Assembly: GCA_046351555.1 (NCBI GenBank)
Contig: JAXLYI010000014.1
Location: 1 to 64,000, forward strand
Source of the DNA: CAISKJ01 sp046351555
GTDB lineage: Bacteria > Myxococcota_A > Polyangia > Polyangiales > Ga0077539
Direction of reading: 5' to 3'
DNA: 64,000 bases
The notes below the pieces were generated by a model that saw nothing but the letters and a program-made list of their open reading frames with translations, searched no databases and was not told where the DNA came from. A program made the position numbers and the translations under genes. Shown piece after piece: positions 37,688 to 45,629 of the stretch; positions within the stretch are counted from its first letter, which is position 1, and every line of letters begins with the position of its first letter.

Positions 37688-39619
37688 CTACAGCGACGGG
37701 TCGATGGGCTGGCCGAGCACGAGGTCCGCGTGGATCTCGCAGAGCTGGTTGACGCCCTGGAGCACGTCGTCGCCTGCGCCGCCGCGCGCGAGCACGGTGG
37801 CGCGTCGGCGGAGCGCGGCGCACGACACCTCCCAGCGGTTGCGCAGGTTGTTTCTGACCGCGAGCAGCCCCGGCATCCGCGGGTCGGTCGGCGCCGTCGG
37901 GCGCGCGGCCATCATCCCCGCGATGTTCTCGTGGCGCATGAACTGAGCGCGGAGCGTGCGGGTGCGCGCGAAGAGCCGCGCGAACTCGGCGTCGTACACG
38001 TACGGCGCGCGCAGCGGGTAGCGCGATGGCCGCGGCGCGGCGGACTGAACGGCCACCGCGAGGTCGAGGCGCGCGGGCTCAGCGGGGCCTTCGTCGCCGG
38101 GTGCGAAGAAGCGAAGCGGGCCGCTCCAGGTTCCTTCGCGCGTGAAGATGAGGTGCGCGCCGCCTGCGCCCGGCAGCACCGCCGCGTCGTAGAAGAACGA
38201 CGGCGTCGTCGCGAGCAGCGTCGCCCCGCCGCGCGGCCGCACCAGCGCCACGCCGCGACGGTCGGAGGTGATCGCCACCGCGGGCGCACCGTCCGTCTCT
38301 GGCGCGCCACGCAGCCCGCGCGGCGGAGAGAGGAGCGCGGTCAACGTCGCGGGCGAGGGGAGATCGGGCGGGGGCATCGGCCGCTCGCCGACGACGTAGG
38401 TGAAGTCGGGCGCGGGGTGGTGGAGGTTCTCGGTGGACTGAGGCGATGCCTCAGGGCGCGGGGCCGGCGTGATCGACGCGCCCGTCACGAAGTCCGTCGC
38501 GGCCCCAAGCGCGAACTCGTTGAAGCGCAGGCGCGCGAACGTGACGCCCGCGGCGGTCCCCACCGGGACGATCACCGCGCCCTGGCCGAGCGTTCCGGTG
38601 TCGGCGGGGAGCCAGGGGCCGAGGAAGGGCGTGCCAAGCGTGTGGTCGTCGCGCAGCCGTGCGAGGTGGAGCGAGGTGGGCCCGCACTCCACCGGCGGCC
38701 CCGGCGCGCGGACGACGGGGGCCTGCGGCTGCGGGTTGCGGTTGGGCGGGTCGATGTCGCGCGAGGGTTCTTCGTTGACCGACTGCGGCGGCGCGGGCTC
38801 ACCGACGCGCGCCACACACCGCGCGCCCGAGAACACCAGCGCCGTCACGTCGCCGATGCGCGCGATGGTGAGCTGGTCGCCGACGTCGCCCGACCACCCG
38901 TTGGCCGAGGCCATCGGGCGCGCGGGCGTCCCGTCGGGGGCGAGGCGGAGCGCGCGGACGGTTCCTCGCACCTCGTCGTCGGTCACCACGCCGCCCGTCC
39001 ACGCGACGGCCCAGCCCGAGGGTTCCGCGGTGATGGCGGTGCGCCAGAGGCGGTTGTTCTCGGTGAAGACGACGCGGGGTTCGCCGACGGGCGCTCCCTC
39101 TGCGTCGAGCGCGAGGAAGGCGACCTCCCCGCCGGAGCCCACCACCGGCCCGAGGGGATCGTCCGCCGACGCGGGGACCCCGACGCGCGGGCGCGCGATG
39201 ATGCGGGGCCGCGGGCGCTCGCTGGGCGGTGGCACGTACGCGACGCGCGGGACCACGAACGCGACGGCGCCGCGCCGCCCGTCCCAGGTGAGCGACACGG
39301 AGCGGACGTTGGGGGCGAGGGTGACGTCGTCGCGGGCGCGGGCGAGGGAGGTGACGCCGTCGGCGACGGTTCGCGTGAAGAGGGCCGAGCGGAGGGCGCC
39401 GCGGGGGCCGTCGTTCTCCACGTAGACGACGAGGACGCGGTCGCCGTCGCGGGCCGCGGCGAAGGTGCGGGCGAACGCGACGGGCGCGCCGGCCGCGGCG
39501 GTGCGCGGGTGCGGCGCGGCGCGGGTGGCCTCGAGCGGCGGGTACTGCGCGGAGGCCAGCGCGGGCGCGATGACGAGCGCGGTCACGGCCACGGGGCGAA
39601 GGGCGTCGGGGGCTCTCAC
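37688..39619 (-). CDS. Secreted protein of unknown function
   Basis: About 643 residues, start taken as the GTG at 39619 because it begins a signal peptide (VRAPDALRPVAVTALVIAPA, then ALASAQYPPLE). No catalytic motif was recognised. The protein alternates short beta-like segments (GDRVLVVYVENDGPRGALRS, GGEVAFLALDAEGAPVGEPR, GWAVAWTGGVVTDDEVRGTV, IGDVTALVFSGARCVARV), suggesting a propeller-like fold, with Pro-rich loops. It ends with a helical C-terminus (AALRRRATVLARGGAGDDVL). The Shine-Dalgarno is weak, so an earlier start cannot be excluded. A 711-bp intergenic stretch with a long inverted repeat lies upstream. Confidence 0.72.
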   Translation of the reverse strand: MRAPDALRPVAVTALVIAPALASAQYPPLEATRAAPHPRTAAAGAPVAFARTFAAARDGDRVLVVYVENDGPRGALRSALFTRTVADGVTSLARARDDVTLAPNVRSVSLTWDGRRGAVAFVVPRVAYVPPPSERPRPRIIARPRVGVPASADDPLGPVVGSGGEVAFLALDAEGAPVGEPRVVFTENNRLWRTAITAEPSGWAVAWTGGVVTDDEVRGTVRALRLAPDGTPARPMASANGWSGDVGDQLTIARIGDVTALVFSGARCVARVGEPAPPQSVNEEPSRDIDPPNRNPQPQAPVVRAPGPPVECGPTSLHLARLRDDHTLGTPFLGPWLPADTGTLGQGAVIVPVGTAAGVTFARLRFNEFALGAATDFVTGASITPAPRPEASPQSTENLHHPAPDFTYVVGERPMPPPDLPSPATLTALLSPPRGLRGAPETDGAPAVAITSDRRGVALVRPRGGATLLATTPSFFYDAAVLPGAGGAHLIFTREGTWSGPLRFFAPGDEGPAEPARLDLAVAVQSAAPRPSRYPLRAPYVYDAEFARLFARTRTLRAQFMRHENIAGMMAARPTAPTDPRMPGLLAVRNNLRNRWEVSCAALRRRATVLARGGAGDDVLQGVNQLCEIHADLVLGQPIDPSL

Positions 39620-39680
39620 ACGCGCCGGAGGTGTGTCGGGTACGGGGGCGCGTCCTGTCAAGTAAAGCGTGCGCCGCTGA

Positions 39681-40314
39681 GATTCGGAGCAGGTTTTGTC
39701 TCGCGGTGCGTGCCCGCTCGCCAAGCCTCGCGCGTTTCCCCATACCTCCGCCGCCCACCAGATGCGCAACGCCTTGCGCGCGTTGGCTTTCCTGTAGGGC
39801 TTTTCGAGAGGATGGAGCGTTTGGCTCACCTGCTCGCGGCCCCGAGTGCCCAGGGTTCGCCCGCCCGCCCTCACTGAACGGGTTAGGCTCACCCTGGGCA
39901 ACCGGCATGGGATCATCCGCCTGGTGGCGGATTCAGGCGACGAGCTGCGAGCGACAAACAACGAGCCACACAGCCACGCAGCCACGTAGCCACGCAGCCA
40001 CGCAGCCTCGCAGCCACGCAGCCACGCAGCCTCGCAGCCTGAATCCGCCACCAAGCGGATGATCCCATGCCGGTTGCCCAGGGTGAGCCTAACCCGTTCA
40101 GTGAGGGCGGGCGGGCGAACCCTGGGCACTCGGGGCCGCGAGCAGGTGAGCCAAACGCTCCATCCTCTCGAAAAGCCCTACAGGAAAGCCAACGCGCGAG
40201 GCGTTGCGCATCTGGTGGGCGGCGGAGGTATGGGGAAACGCGCGAGGCTCGGCGAGCGGGGATGGTGGCTCGGCGAGCGGGCACGCATCGCGAGACAAAA
40301 CCTGCTCCGAATCC
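39681..40314. repeat. Long inverted-repeat (hairpin) element with octamer loop
   Basis: The left arm 39681-39937 and right arm 40038-40314 are near-identical inverted copies of about 257 and 277 bp. They differ by scattered single bases and one duplicated segment of about 21 bp (GCTCGGCGAGCGGG repeated) in the right arm. The 100-bp loop holds nine tandem 8-mers. The element fills most of the 711-bp space between two leftward genes (39619 start, 40331 stop). Outside the arms, GCGTGCG occurs on both flanks, so the true ends may be slightly wider. No gene, Shine-Dalgarno or transposase is visible in it; the frames through it are low-complexity. Confidence 0.85.
39964..40035 (+). repeat. Nine tandem octamers AGCCACGC
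   Basis: Nine perfect-period 8-bp units run from 39964: AGCCACAC, then AGCCACGC with variants AGCCACGT and AGCCTCGC, followed by a partial AGCC that merges into the right arm of the inverted repeat. Because eight is not a multiple of three, this is not a coding repeat. It forms the loop of the long-hairpin element. Confidence 0.9.
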
Positions 40315-40330
40315 CCGCACGCCAAGGCGC

Positions 40331-42622
40331 TCACGGGGCGGTGCAGCGGAGCCCGACGCGGAGTTCCTCGGTTCGCCACTGCGCGAGGTACGCGTCGCCC
40401 GTTGGAGCGACGCTGGTGACGGTGACGGGCCCGTCGCCGTCCCGGTCGGGGCCGGGCCTCGGCGTGCTGGGGACGCACAGGCCGCGTCGGTCGATCGCGA
40501 GGTGGAGCGCGCCGCGCACCGGCTCGGTGAGGGGGTCGATCGTCACCAGCACGCGGAGCGCGAGGTCGCCGCGAGCGCCACCCTCACACGCGCGAGGACT
40601 GGCGCGGCCGAGGGGGCGCGCCTCGCCGCGGGCAGACACCGCCACGAGCTCGCCGTCCCTTCGCGCGTGGAGTCGGCCGACGTCGCCGTCGAGCGCGAAG
40701 GGGCCCTCGCCCACGGGGTCGTCGGTCTCGCCGTTCCTCGGCGGCCACGTCGCGCGCAAGAGCTCGCTGGTGATCGATCGAGGCCCGGCGCGCGCGGTGA
40801 GGGAAGCGTCGTCGCGCAGCGGCGTGGTCGACGCGGAGGTGCCGTCGACGGCGCACCGCCACCACCGCGCGCGGGCCGCATCCAGGTCATCGTCCAGGGA
40901 AGGCGCGTCGTCGCCGAGGAGCGTCCCGTCGTCCGTGCGCGTCGGGCCCCAGCCGCGGCCCTCCCAGGCCACCGGGATGTCGCCCCCCGAGACGCCGCCG
41001 CCGCTTTCGGGCAGGGTGCGGAGCTGCCAGGACGCGGCGGTGCACTGCACCCGCGCCGACCATCTCCCCCAGGCGCTGGCCGCCGCGAGGCGCCGCCACT
41101 GCCCGCGCGCGTCGGCGGAGGCCCACTCCACGCCGCCGCGGTCGATCCCCACGACGACGCCCTCGTCGCCGCACAGGCTGGCGTCCCGCAGCCGCGGCCC
41201 GTCGCGCCGCGTCCACGCGCCGCCGGGCCACCCGTCGAGCACCGCGAGCGTGTCGTCCGCGCCGCGCGCGAGGAGGTGGAGGCGGCCGTTCCGGTCGAGG
41301 CGGGGAGCGAGGGCTTCGAGCGTCCACGACCCCGCGGGCCACGCGTCGCCGAGCGCGCGCGGGGCTTCGTCGCCGACGCGCACGCGCAGTGCGTCGAGGG
41401 CGTCGCCGCGCGCGACGGAGACGAGTGCGCCGTCGCGGAAGCCCACGGGCACGAAGCCGCCCTCGTCGATCCCGTGGAGCGTCACCGGCGGGGCCTCGCC
41501 GTGGACGACGCAGACGCCGCGCGCGCCACGGTCGGCGTCTGTCGCGCAGGGGCCGAGGCACGCGAGGTCGAGGCCGTCGGCGGACGCGACGCAGACGCCG
41601 TACCCGGTCGAGCGGAAGCGCATCCGGCGGCGCCACGACCCGTCGAACGAGAGGAGCTCGTCGTCACCTTCACGGCGGCATGCGGCGAAGAGGCGCTCCG
41701 CGAAGAAGGCGTGGTCGACGGAGCAGCCGGGGGCCTCGGCGGCAGCGACACGGTCGGTGGCGACGTCGTACACACCGAAGCGGGACGCGTCGAAGAGCGC
41801 GATGCGGCCGTGATCCCAGGCGAGGGGGACGGCCAGCGCCCACCACACCCGCCAGTGGAGGAGCTCCCGGTCCGACACGGCGGGTGCCCCCATCGGGAGC
41901 GGGAGCGGCTCCCAACGGTTGGCCCGGAGGATCCAGCGGGCCCCGTACGCGCCCACCGACGCGTGGACGGACCGCAGGCGCACCGTGAGCTCCGTCACGA
42001 GCGGCCCCGGCGAGGGGAGCCTCCGCCACGTCCCACCGGCGTCGGTCGTCTCCAGGATGACCCCGGGTTCGGTCAGCGCGAAGCCGTGGCGGTCGTCGAC
42101 GAAGCCCGCCGTGATCACCCAGCGCCGCGGCGGCGAAGGCACGCCGAAGAGGACGCCTTCGCGCACGGCCACCGGGCGGCCCGGCGCGGGGACGGGCGAC
42201 GCGTCGGGCCACGCCGCCACGCGGTGGAGCGGCCCGAGCCACGTCGCGGAGGCCCACACCTCGCGCGCGGTGAACCACCGCCACCCGTCGGCCGTGGGCA
42301 CCGCGGCCACGATCGGTGCGCGCAGGGTCTCCTCGGCGGCGCGGCTCTCGTCTCCTTCGACCTCGAAGCGCGAGCCGCCCCGCACCCATCGCTCCCGCGC
42401 CGGCTCGCCGCACTCGGAGGGCGCGTCGACGCGCGTGCCGCCCACGAAATGCCATGGTGGGATGCTCCGCCAGACGCGGCTCCCGGCGTAGTCGATCCAC
42501 CGCTCCGGCGGGGGGCCTACGGCGGGGCGTGGCGCGCGTGGCGGCGGGGCGTGGGCGCGCGGCACGGCCCCGCACGCGGCGAGCGCGAGGGCGGCCGCGG
42601 CGGCGTTCAGGGCGCGGTGCAT
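40331..42622 (-). CDS. BNR-like lipoprotein, downstream paralogue
   Basis: 763 residues from the ATG at 42622. Signal MHRALNAAAAALALAACGAV gives a lipobox Cys17. The body has photosynthesis-stability-factor or BNR-like motifs (GFVDDRHGFALTEPGVILET then TDAGGTWRRLP; GVSGGDIPVAWEGRGWGP), suggesting a propeller. It ends in LRVGLRCTAP, matching the C-terminus of its upstream neighbour (SVRCTAP), so the two are probably paralogues. Its start overlaps the end of that gene by 16 nt. The 3' end lies 17 nt from the long inverted repeat. Confidence 0.76.
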   Translation of the reverse strand: MHRALNAAAAALALAACGAVPRAHAPPPRAPRPAVGPPPERWIDYAGSRVWRSIPPWHFVGGTRVDAPSECGEPARERWVRGGSRFEVEGDESRAAEETLRAPIVAAVPTADGWRWFTAREVWASATWLGPLHRVAAWPDASPVPAPGRPVAVREGVLFGVPSPPRRWVITAGFVDDRHGFALTEPGVILETTDAGGTWRRLPSPGPLVTELTVRLRSVHASVGAYGARWILRANRWEPLPLPMGAPAVSDRELLHWRVWWALAVPLAWDHGRIALFDASRFGVYDVATDRVAAAEAPGCSVDHAFFAERLFAACRREGDDELLSFDGSWRRRMRFRSTGYGVCVASADGLDLACLGPCATDADRGARGVCVVHGEAPPVTLHGIDEGGFVPVGFRDGALVSVARGDALDALRVRVGDEAPRALGDAWPAGSWTLEALAPRLDRNGRLHLLARGADDTLAVLDGWPGGAWTRRDGPRLRDASLCGDEGVVVGIDRGGVEWASADARGQWRRLAAASAWGRWSARVQCTAASWQLRTLPESGGGVSGGDIPVAWEGRGWGPTRTDDGTLLGDDAPSLDDDLDAARARWWRCAVDGTSASTTPLRDDASLTARAGPRSITSELLRATWPPRNGETDDPVGEGPFALDGDVGRLHARRDGELVAVSARGEARPLGRASPRACEGGARGDLALRVLVTIDPLTEPVRGALHLAIDRRGLCVPSTPRPGPDRDGDGPVTVTSVAPTGDAYLAQWRTEELRVGLRCTAP

Positions 42623-45126
42623 CGCACGCTCCAGGCGGTGTCGCCGTCGAGTTCGAAGCCGGCCAGCGTGCCGTCGGGCTGCGCGGCGAGCACGCGGCTC
42701 GGGCTCCCGTCGAGCGCGGCGACCGCGCGCCGCAGGCACACCGTCTCGCCGACCGACTCGTACTCGCGGTCCACGAACTCGGACGCGAGCCGAAGGGGTG
42801 AGCCGTCGTCCGTGGCGTAGGTGCGCCACCGCGTCGCGTCCGGCGGGGTCGCCGTCACGCAGGGGCGCGCGGATTCGAAGGCCGGGCGCGGCTCCCGGCG
42901 CGGCGTCGCCAGGCCGTCGCGGAGAAAATCATGGACGGCGAGGGCGTCCTCACCGGCGCGTTCCACGGCCACGCCGCACACCTCACCTCGGGCGAAGAGC
43001 CAGCGCGGCGCGTCGTAGACGAGGTGCGCGGCGGTGTGCCACGCGATCGGCGCGCGGGCGTCACGCGGGCGCAGGTCGACCGTCATCTCGTGGGGCTGCG
43101 AGGCGCTGAAGTCGCAGGCGCCGACACGCCTCCAGGGCCTCGTGAACTCGCCGGGCAGCGCGCGGCGTGCCCGCGCCCCCGTCGCGCCCACCTCGATCAG
43201 GCGCGCGAAGCCGACTTCGAAGGAGTGGACCGCCACGACGCCCGCGCGGGACACCTCGACGAGCCCGACGACGCCCTCCCAGAAGGCGACGTCGGCGGTG
43301 ATGGGGCCGCGCCCGCCGAAGACGCCGCGCGCGTCGACCCCGAGCCAGTCCGCGTGGTGACGCGTGGGGGTCGACAGGTCGTCCGTCCACACGAGGCCCG
43401 TCGAGGAGAGCTGTGCGCCCTCGCCGACACGCGCGACGCGGTCGCCGCGGACGCAGGCATAGGCGCTTGCTGCCGGCGAAGGAGCAGGCGCGGGCGGCGC
43501 GGTGGGCGGAGGCTCCTCCGTCACGCCCGCCGATGGGTTGACCACGACGACGCCGGGCGTCACCTGGCAGTACGCCCCGGCGCAGAGGTGCCCCCGTCGG
43601 TTCTCGTCGCGCCACGTCACGGGCACGCGGAGGGGGAGCAGCGCCCAGCCCTCGTCCCAAGGGCTCATCCGCCAGAGGCGGCCCTCGGTGTCCGCCGCGA
43701 AGGCGAGCGAAGGGGACGCGAAGGCGACCTTCCACGCGGCGCCCGGGAGCGAGACAGACGACCAGGGCGCTTCGGCGTCGCCCCAGGCCAGCTCCCCCGC
43801 GTCGTCGCTCCCGCGCCGACCGATCGCATAGAGCCAGCGGCCGTCGGGCGTGGCCTCGAACAGGTCGATGTCCGTCGCCTCGTAGAGCGTCCGCTCGACG
43901 GCCCCGGGCGTCAGCGACCACGCGCGGAGGGTGCCTCCCGCCGTGCCGTCGTGCTCCACCGCGTCGTCGCCGAACAGGATCGCCGCGCGGAACGAGCAAG
44001 GGCGGCCCAGGTCGGTCGCCGCATCGTCGAGCGTGTGCCAGGTCCGGTCGCAGCGGAGCGCGGTCACGGCGTGGCCCTCCGCGCGGTCGGCTCGCAGCGC
44101 GAAGAGGGGCCCGTCCTCGAACCACGTCGAACCGCCGTCGGCGCGCAGTCGCAGCGCGCGGTTGGCGGTGCGGCCGAGCAGGCCGTTCGGGAGCCGCCTT
44201 TCGACGCGGAGGTCGTCGGGCCACGTCGTGGGGACGCGGTCGCGTTCGCGCCACGTCGCGGCGTCGTAGCGTCGGAGGTGCGTCCCGTCGAAGGCCGCGA
44301 GCGTGCCGGCCTCCAGCACCACGGGCTCGACCAGCGGGAGGAAGGCGGGCTCGCGGTCGGCGAGGTCGAAGGCGAGGCGGCGCCGGAGGCGGGGGGCGAG
44401 CCGCGGAGGGGGCTCCCACTCGGCGCAGCGGAGCTCGTCGCCGTCCGGCGGCACGGCGAGCAGCGGGAGGCGCCAGGAGTCGTCGAGCCAGTCGGCGCAG
44501 CTCGCCGGGGCACGCCCCACCTGCCAGGTCGCGCCGGCGTCGTGGGTGTAGAGCCAGTGGGGCCCGTCGACCGCGGCGACGCCATCGCGCGGCGTGGTGA
44601 AGTGGCGCCCGAGGACATGCGCGGGCCACGGGAGCGCCGCCGGCAGAACGGCGCCGTCGTGGACCCGCCACAGGCGCGCGCGCTCGTCGAGGAACACGGC
44701 GGGGCCGACGAACGCGCTCGCCCGCGGCGTGCTCGATGCGGTGCGCAGTGGCGCCGCAGTGGCGATCCGCACCCTCGGGGCGAGGAAGGAGTCGCTCAGG
44801 AAGACCGCGCCGCCCTCCATGAGGAACACCCAGCGCGCCCCGTCGCGCGCCACTTCGAGGATCAGGTCGGCGTCGGCGAGGTCGCCCCACGCGATCGAGG
44901 CGCCCCGCAGCTCGGCGCGGAGGCCGCCCCACACGACCCGCGTTACTTCGGGGGTGCGCTCGACGACGGCGAGCTCTTCGGGTGCAGGGAGGCGGACGAC
45001 GCGGAACGCCGTCGACGCGGCGGCCGCGGGGGCCGGCGTCCGAGCGACAGTTGGCGCCGAGACGGGAGGCGGCGGCCCGTGCGCGCACGCAAGGAGCGCG
45101 GATGCGAGCGCAGCGGCCTTCGTCAT
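42607..45126 (-). CDS. BNR-like lipoprotein, upstream paralogue
   Basis: 839 residues. Signal MTKAAALASALLACAHG gives a lipobox Cys14, followed by a Pro/Ala/Thr linker. The body has BNR-like blocks (HWLYTHDAGATWQVGRAP, GGSTWFEDGPLFALRA, WLYAIGRRGSDDAGELAWGD), and a Pro-rich spacer (PPPTAPPAPAPSPAAS) separates two parts. The C-terminus ends in TAWSVRCTAP, the same ending as the downstream neighbour. It is probably a surface propeller. No operon partner is evident upstream; the adjoining 500 bp carry a REP-like pair. No Shine-Dalgarno or TAnnnT site stands out at the start. Confidence 0.76.
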   Translation of the reverse strand: MTKAAALASALLACAHGPPPPVSAPTVARTPAPAAAASTAFRVVRLPAPEELAVVERTPEVTRVVWGGLRAELRGASIAWGDLADADLILEVARDGARWVFLMEGGAVFLSDSFLAPRVRIATAAPLRTASSTPRASAFVGPAVFLDERARLWRVHDGAVLPAALPWPAHVLGRHFTTPRDGVAAVDGPHWLYTHDAGATWQVGRAPASCADWLDDSWRLPLLAVPPDGDELRCAEWEPPPRLAPRLRRRLAFDLADREPAFLPLVEPVVLEAGTLAAFDGTHLRRYDAATWRERDRVPTTWPDDLRVERRLPNGLLGRTANRALRLRADGGSTWFEDGPLFALRADRAEGHAVTALRCDRTWHTLDDAATDLGRPCSFRAAILFGDDAVEHDGTAGGTLRAWSLTPGAVERTLYEATDIDLFEATPDGRWLYAIGRRGSDDAGELAWGDAEAPWSSVSLPGAAWKVAFASPSLAFAADTEGRLWRMSPWDEGWALLPLRVPVTWRDENRRGHLCAGAYCQVTPGVVVVNPSAGVTEEPPPTAPPAPAPSPAASAYACVRGDRVARVGEGAQLSSTGLVWTDDLSTPTRHHADWLGVDARGVFGGRGPITADVAFWEGVVGLVEVSRAGVVAVHSFEVGFARLIEVGATGARARRALPGEFTRPWRRVGACDFSASQPHEMTVDLRPRDARAPIAWHTAAHLVYDAPRWLFARGEVCGVAVERAGEDALAVHDFLRDGLATPRREPRPAFESARPCVTATPPDATRWRTYATDDGSPLRLASEFVDREYESVGETVCLRRAVAALDGSPSRVLAAQPDGTLAGFELDGDTAWSVRCTAP

Positions 45127-45179
45127 GCGGCGGGGCACGGCCAAACACCCTTGCACCACACCGGCGTCGGTGAAGTCTC

Positions 45180-45273
45180 TTCGGGCGGGGCAAGCCCCGC
45201 CCCTACCTCGCCTGTTCAACCCCCCGACGCGAGCGGGGCCACAGCGGTAGGGGCGGGGCTTGCCCCGCCCGAA
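45180..45273. repeat. REP-like perfect 28-bp inverted pair
   Basis: The 28-bp left arm 45180-45207 is the exact reverse complement of the right arm 45246-45273, separated by 38 bp. Each arm is itself nearly palindromic (GGGCGGGGCAAGCCCCGCCC core), so two stems or one long stem can form. This is the plan of a REP/BIME element in bacteria. It is not at a convergent junction, so termination is not its obvious role. Confidence 0.85.
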
Positions 45274-45557
45274 CGACAATTCGCGAACGACCCAAGGCCA
45301 CATCGGCCGAATTCTCTCACGGCCGTGCGGGGTCACGCGCCGTCGACCATGCGGCGCGGGCGCGAGGCCATGACGCGCTGCCGCGAGGCCATCGGGGCGT
45401 GCCCGCACGAGCCTCGGGCGTCTGCGCGAAGGTCACATTTGCCGCAGCGAGGGCCTCCCGCGGCGCTGCCGAGGTCACTCCTGGCTGTTCCGAGGCCGCG
45501 CGGTGGGGTCACCGAGGCGGTACGGGGGGCTTCCGAGGGCCCCGCACCGACGCGACA

Positions 45558-45620
45558 TGGTCTCGCGGACGCGCGTGATGGTCTCGCGGACGTGCGTGAT
45601 GGTCTCGGCGGCGCTCGCGA
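45558..45620 (+). repeat. 21-bp tandem repeat, three copies
   Basis: TGGTCTCGCGGACGCGCGTGA begins at 45558, 45579 and 45600, with the third copy diverged at its 3' end. The 21-bp period is two helical turns. It lies just beyond the stop of the FG-GAP gene. It could be a protein-binding ladder or simple drift; the function is unknown. Confidence 0.55.
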
Positions 45621-45629
45621 AGGGTCCCG

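Larger units (their letters stand above)
45127..45629. other. Intergenic region with REP-like and tandem repeats
   Basis: About 500 bp between the stop of the FG-GAP gene (45630) and the start of the leftward BNR gene (45126). It contains the REP-like inverted pair at 45180-45273 and a 21-bp tandem repeat at 45558-45620. No gene with a Shine-Dalgarno and coherent protein was found. The remaining stretch (about 45274-45557) shows nothing else supportable. Confidence 0.6.

Noticed and set aside
39964..40035. CRISPR-like array
   Set aside because: The units are contiguous 8-mers with no spacers and no cas genes nearby.
39960..40460. Retron or structured msr/msd locus
   Set aside because: Long hairpins alone are not enough; there is no reverse transcriptase gene anywhere in the window.
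40059..42820. Two long plus-strand frames beginning in the right arm of the inverted repeat
   Set aside because: Their starts lie in the repeat and their bodies are antisense to the BNR-like lipoprotein.
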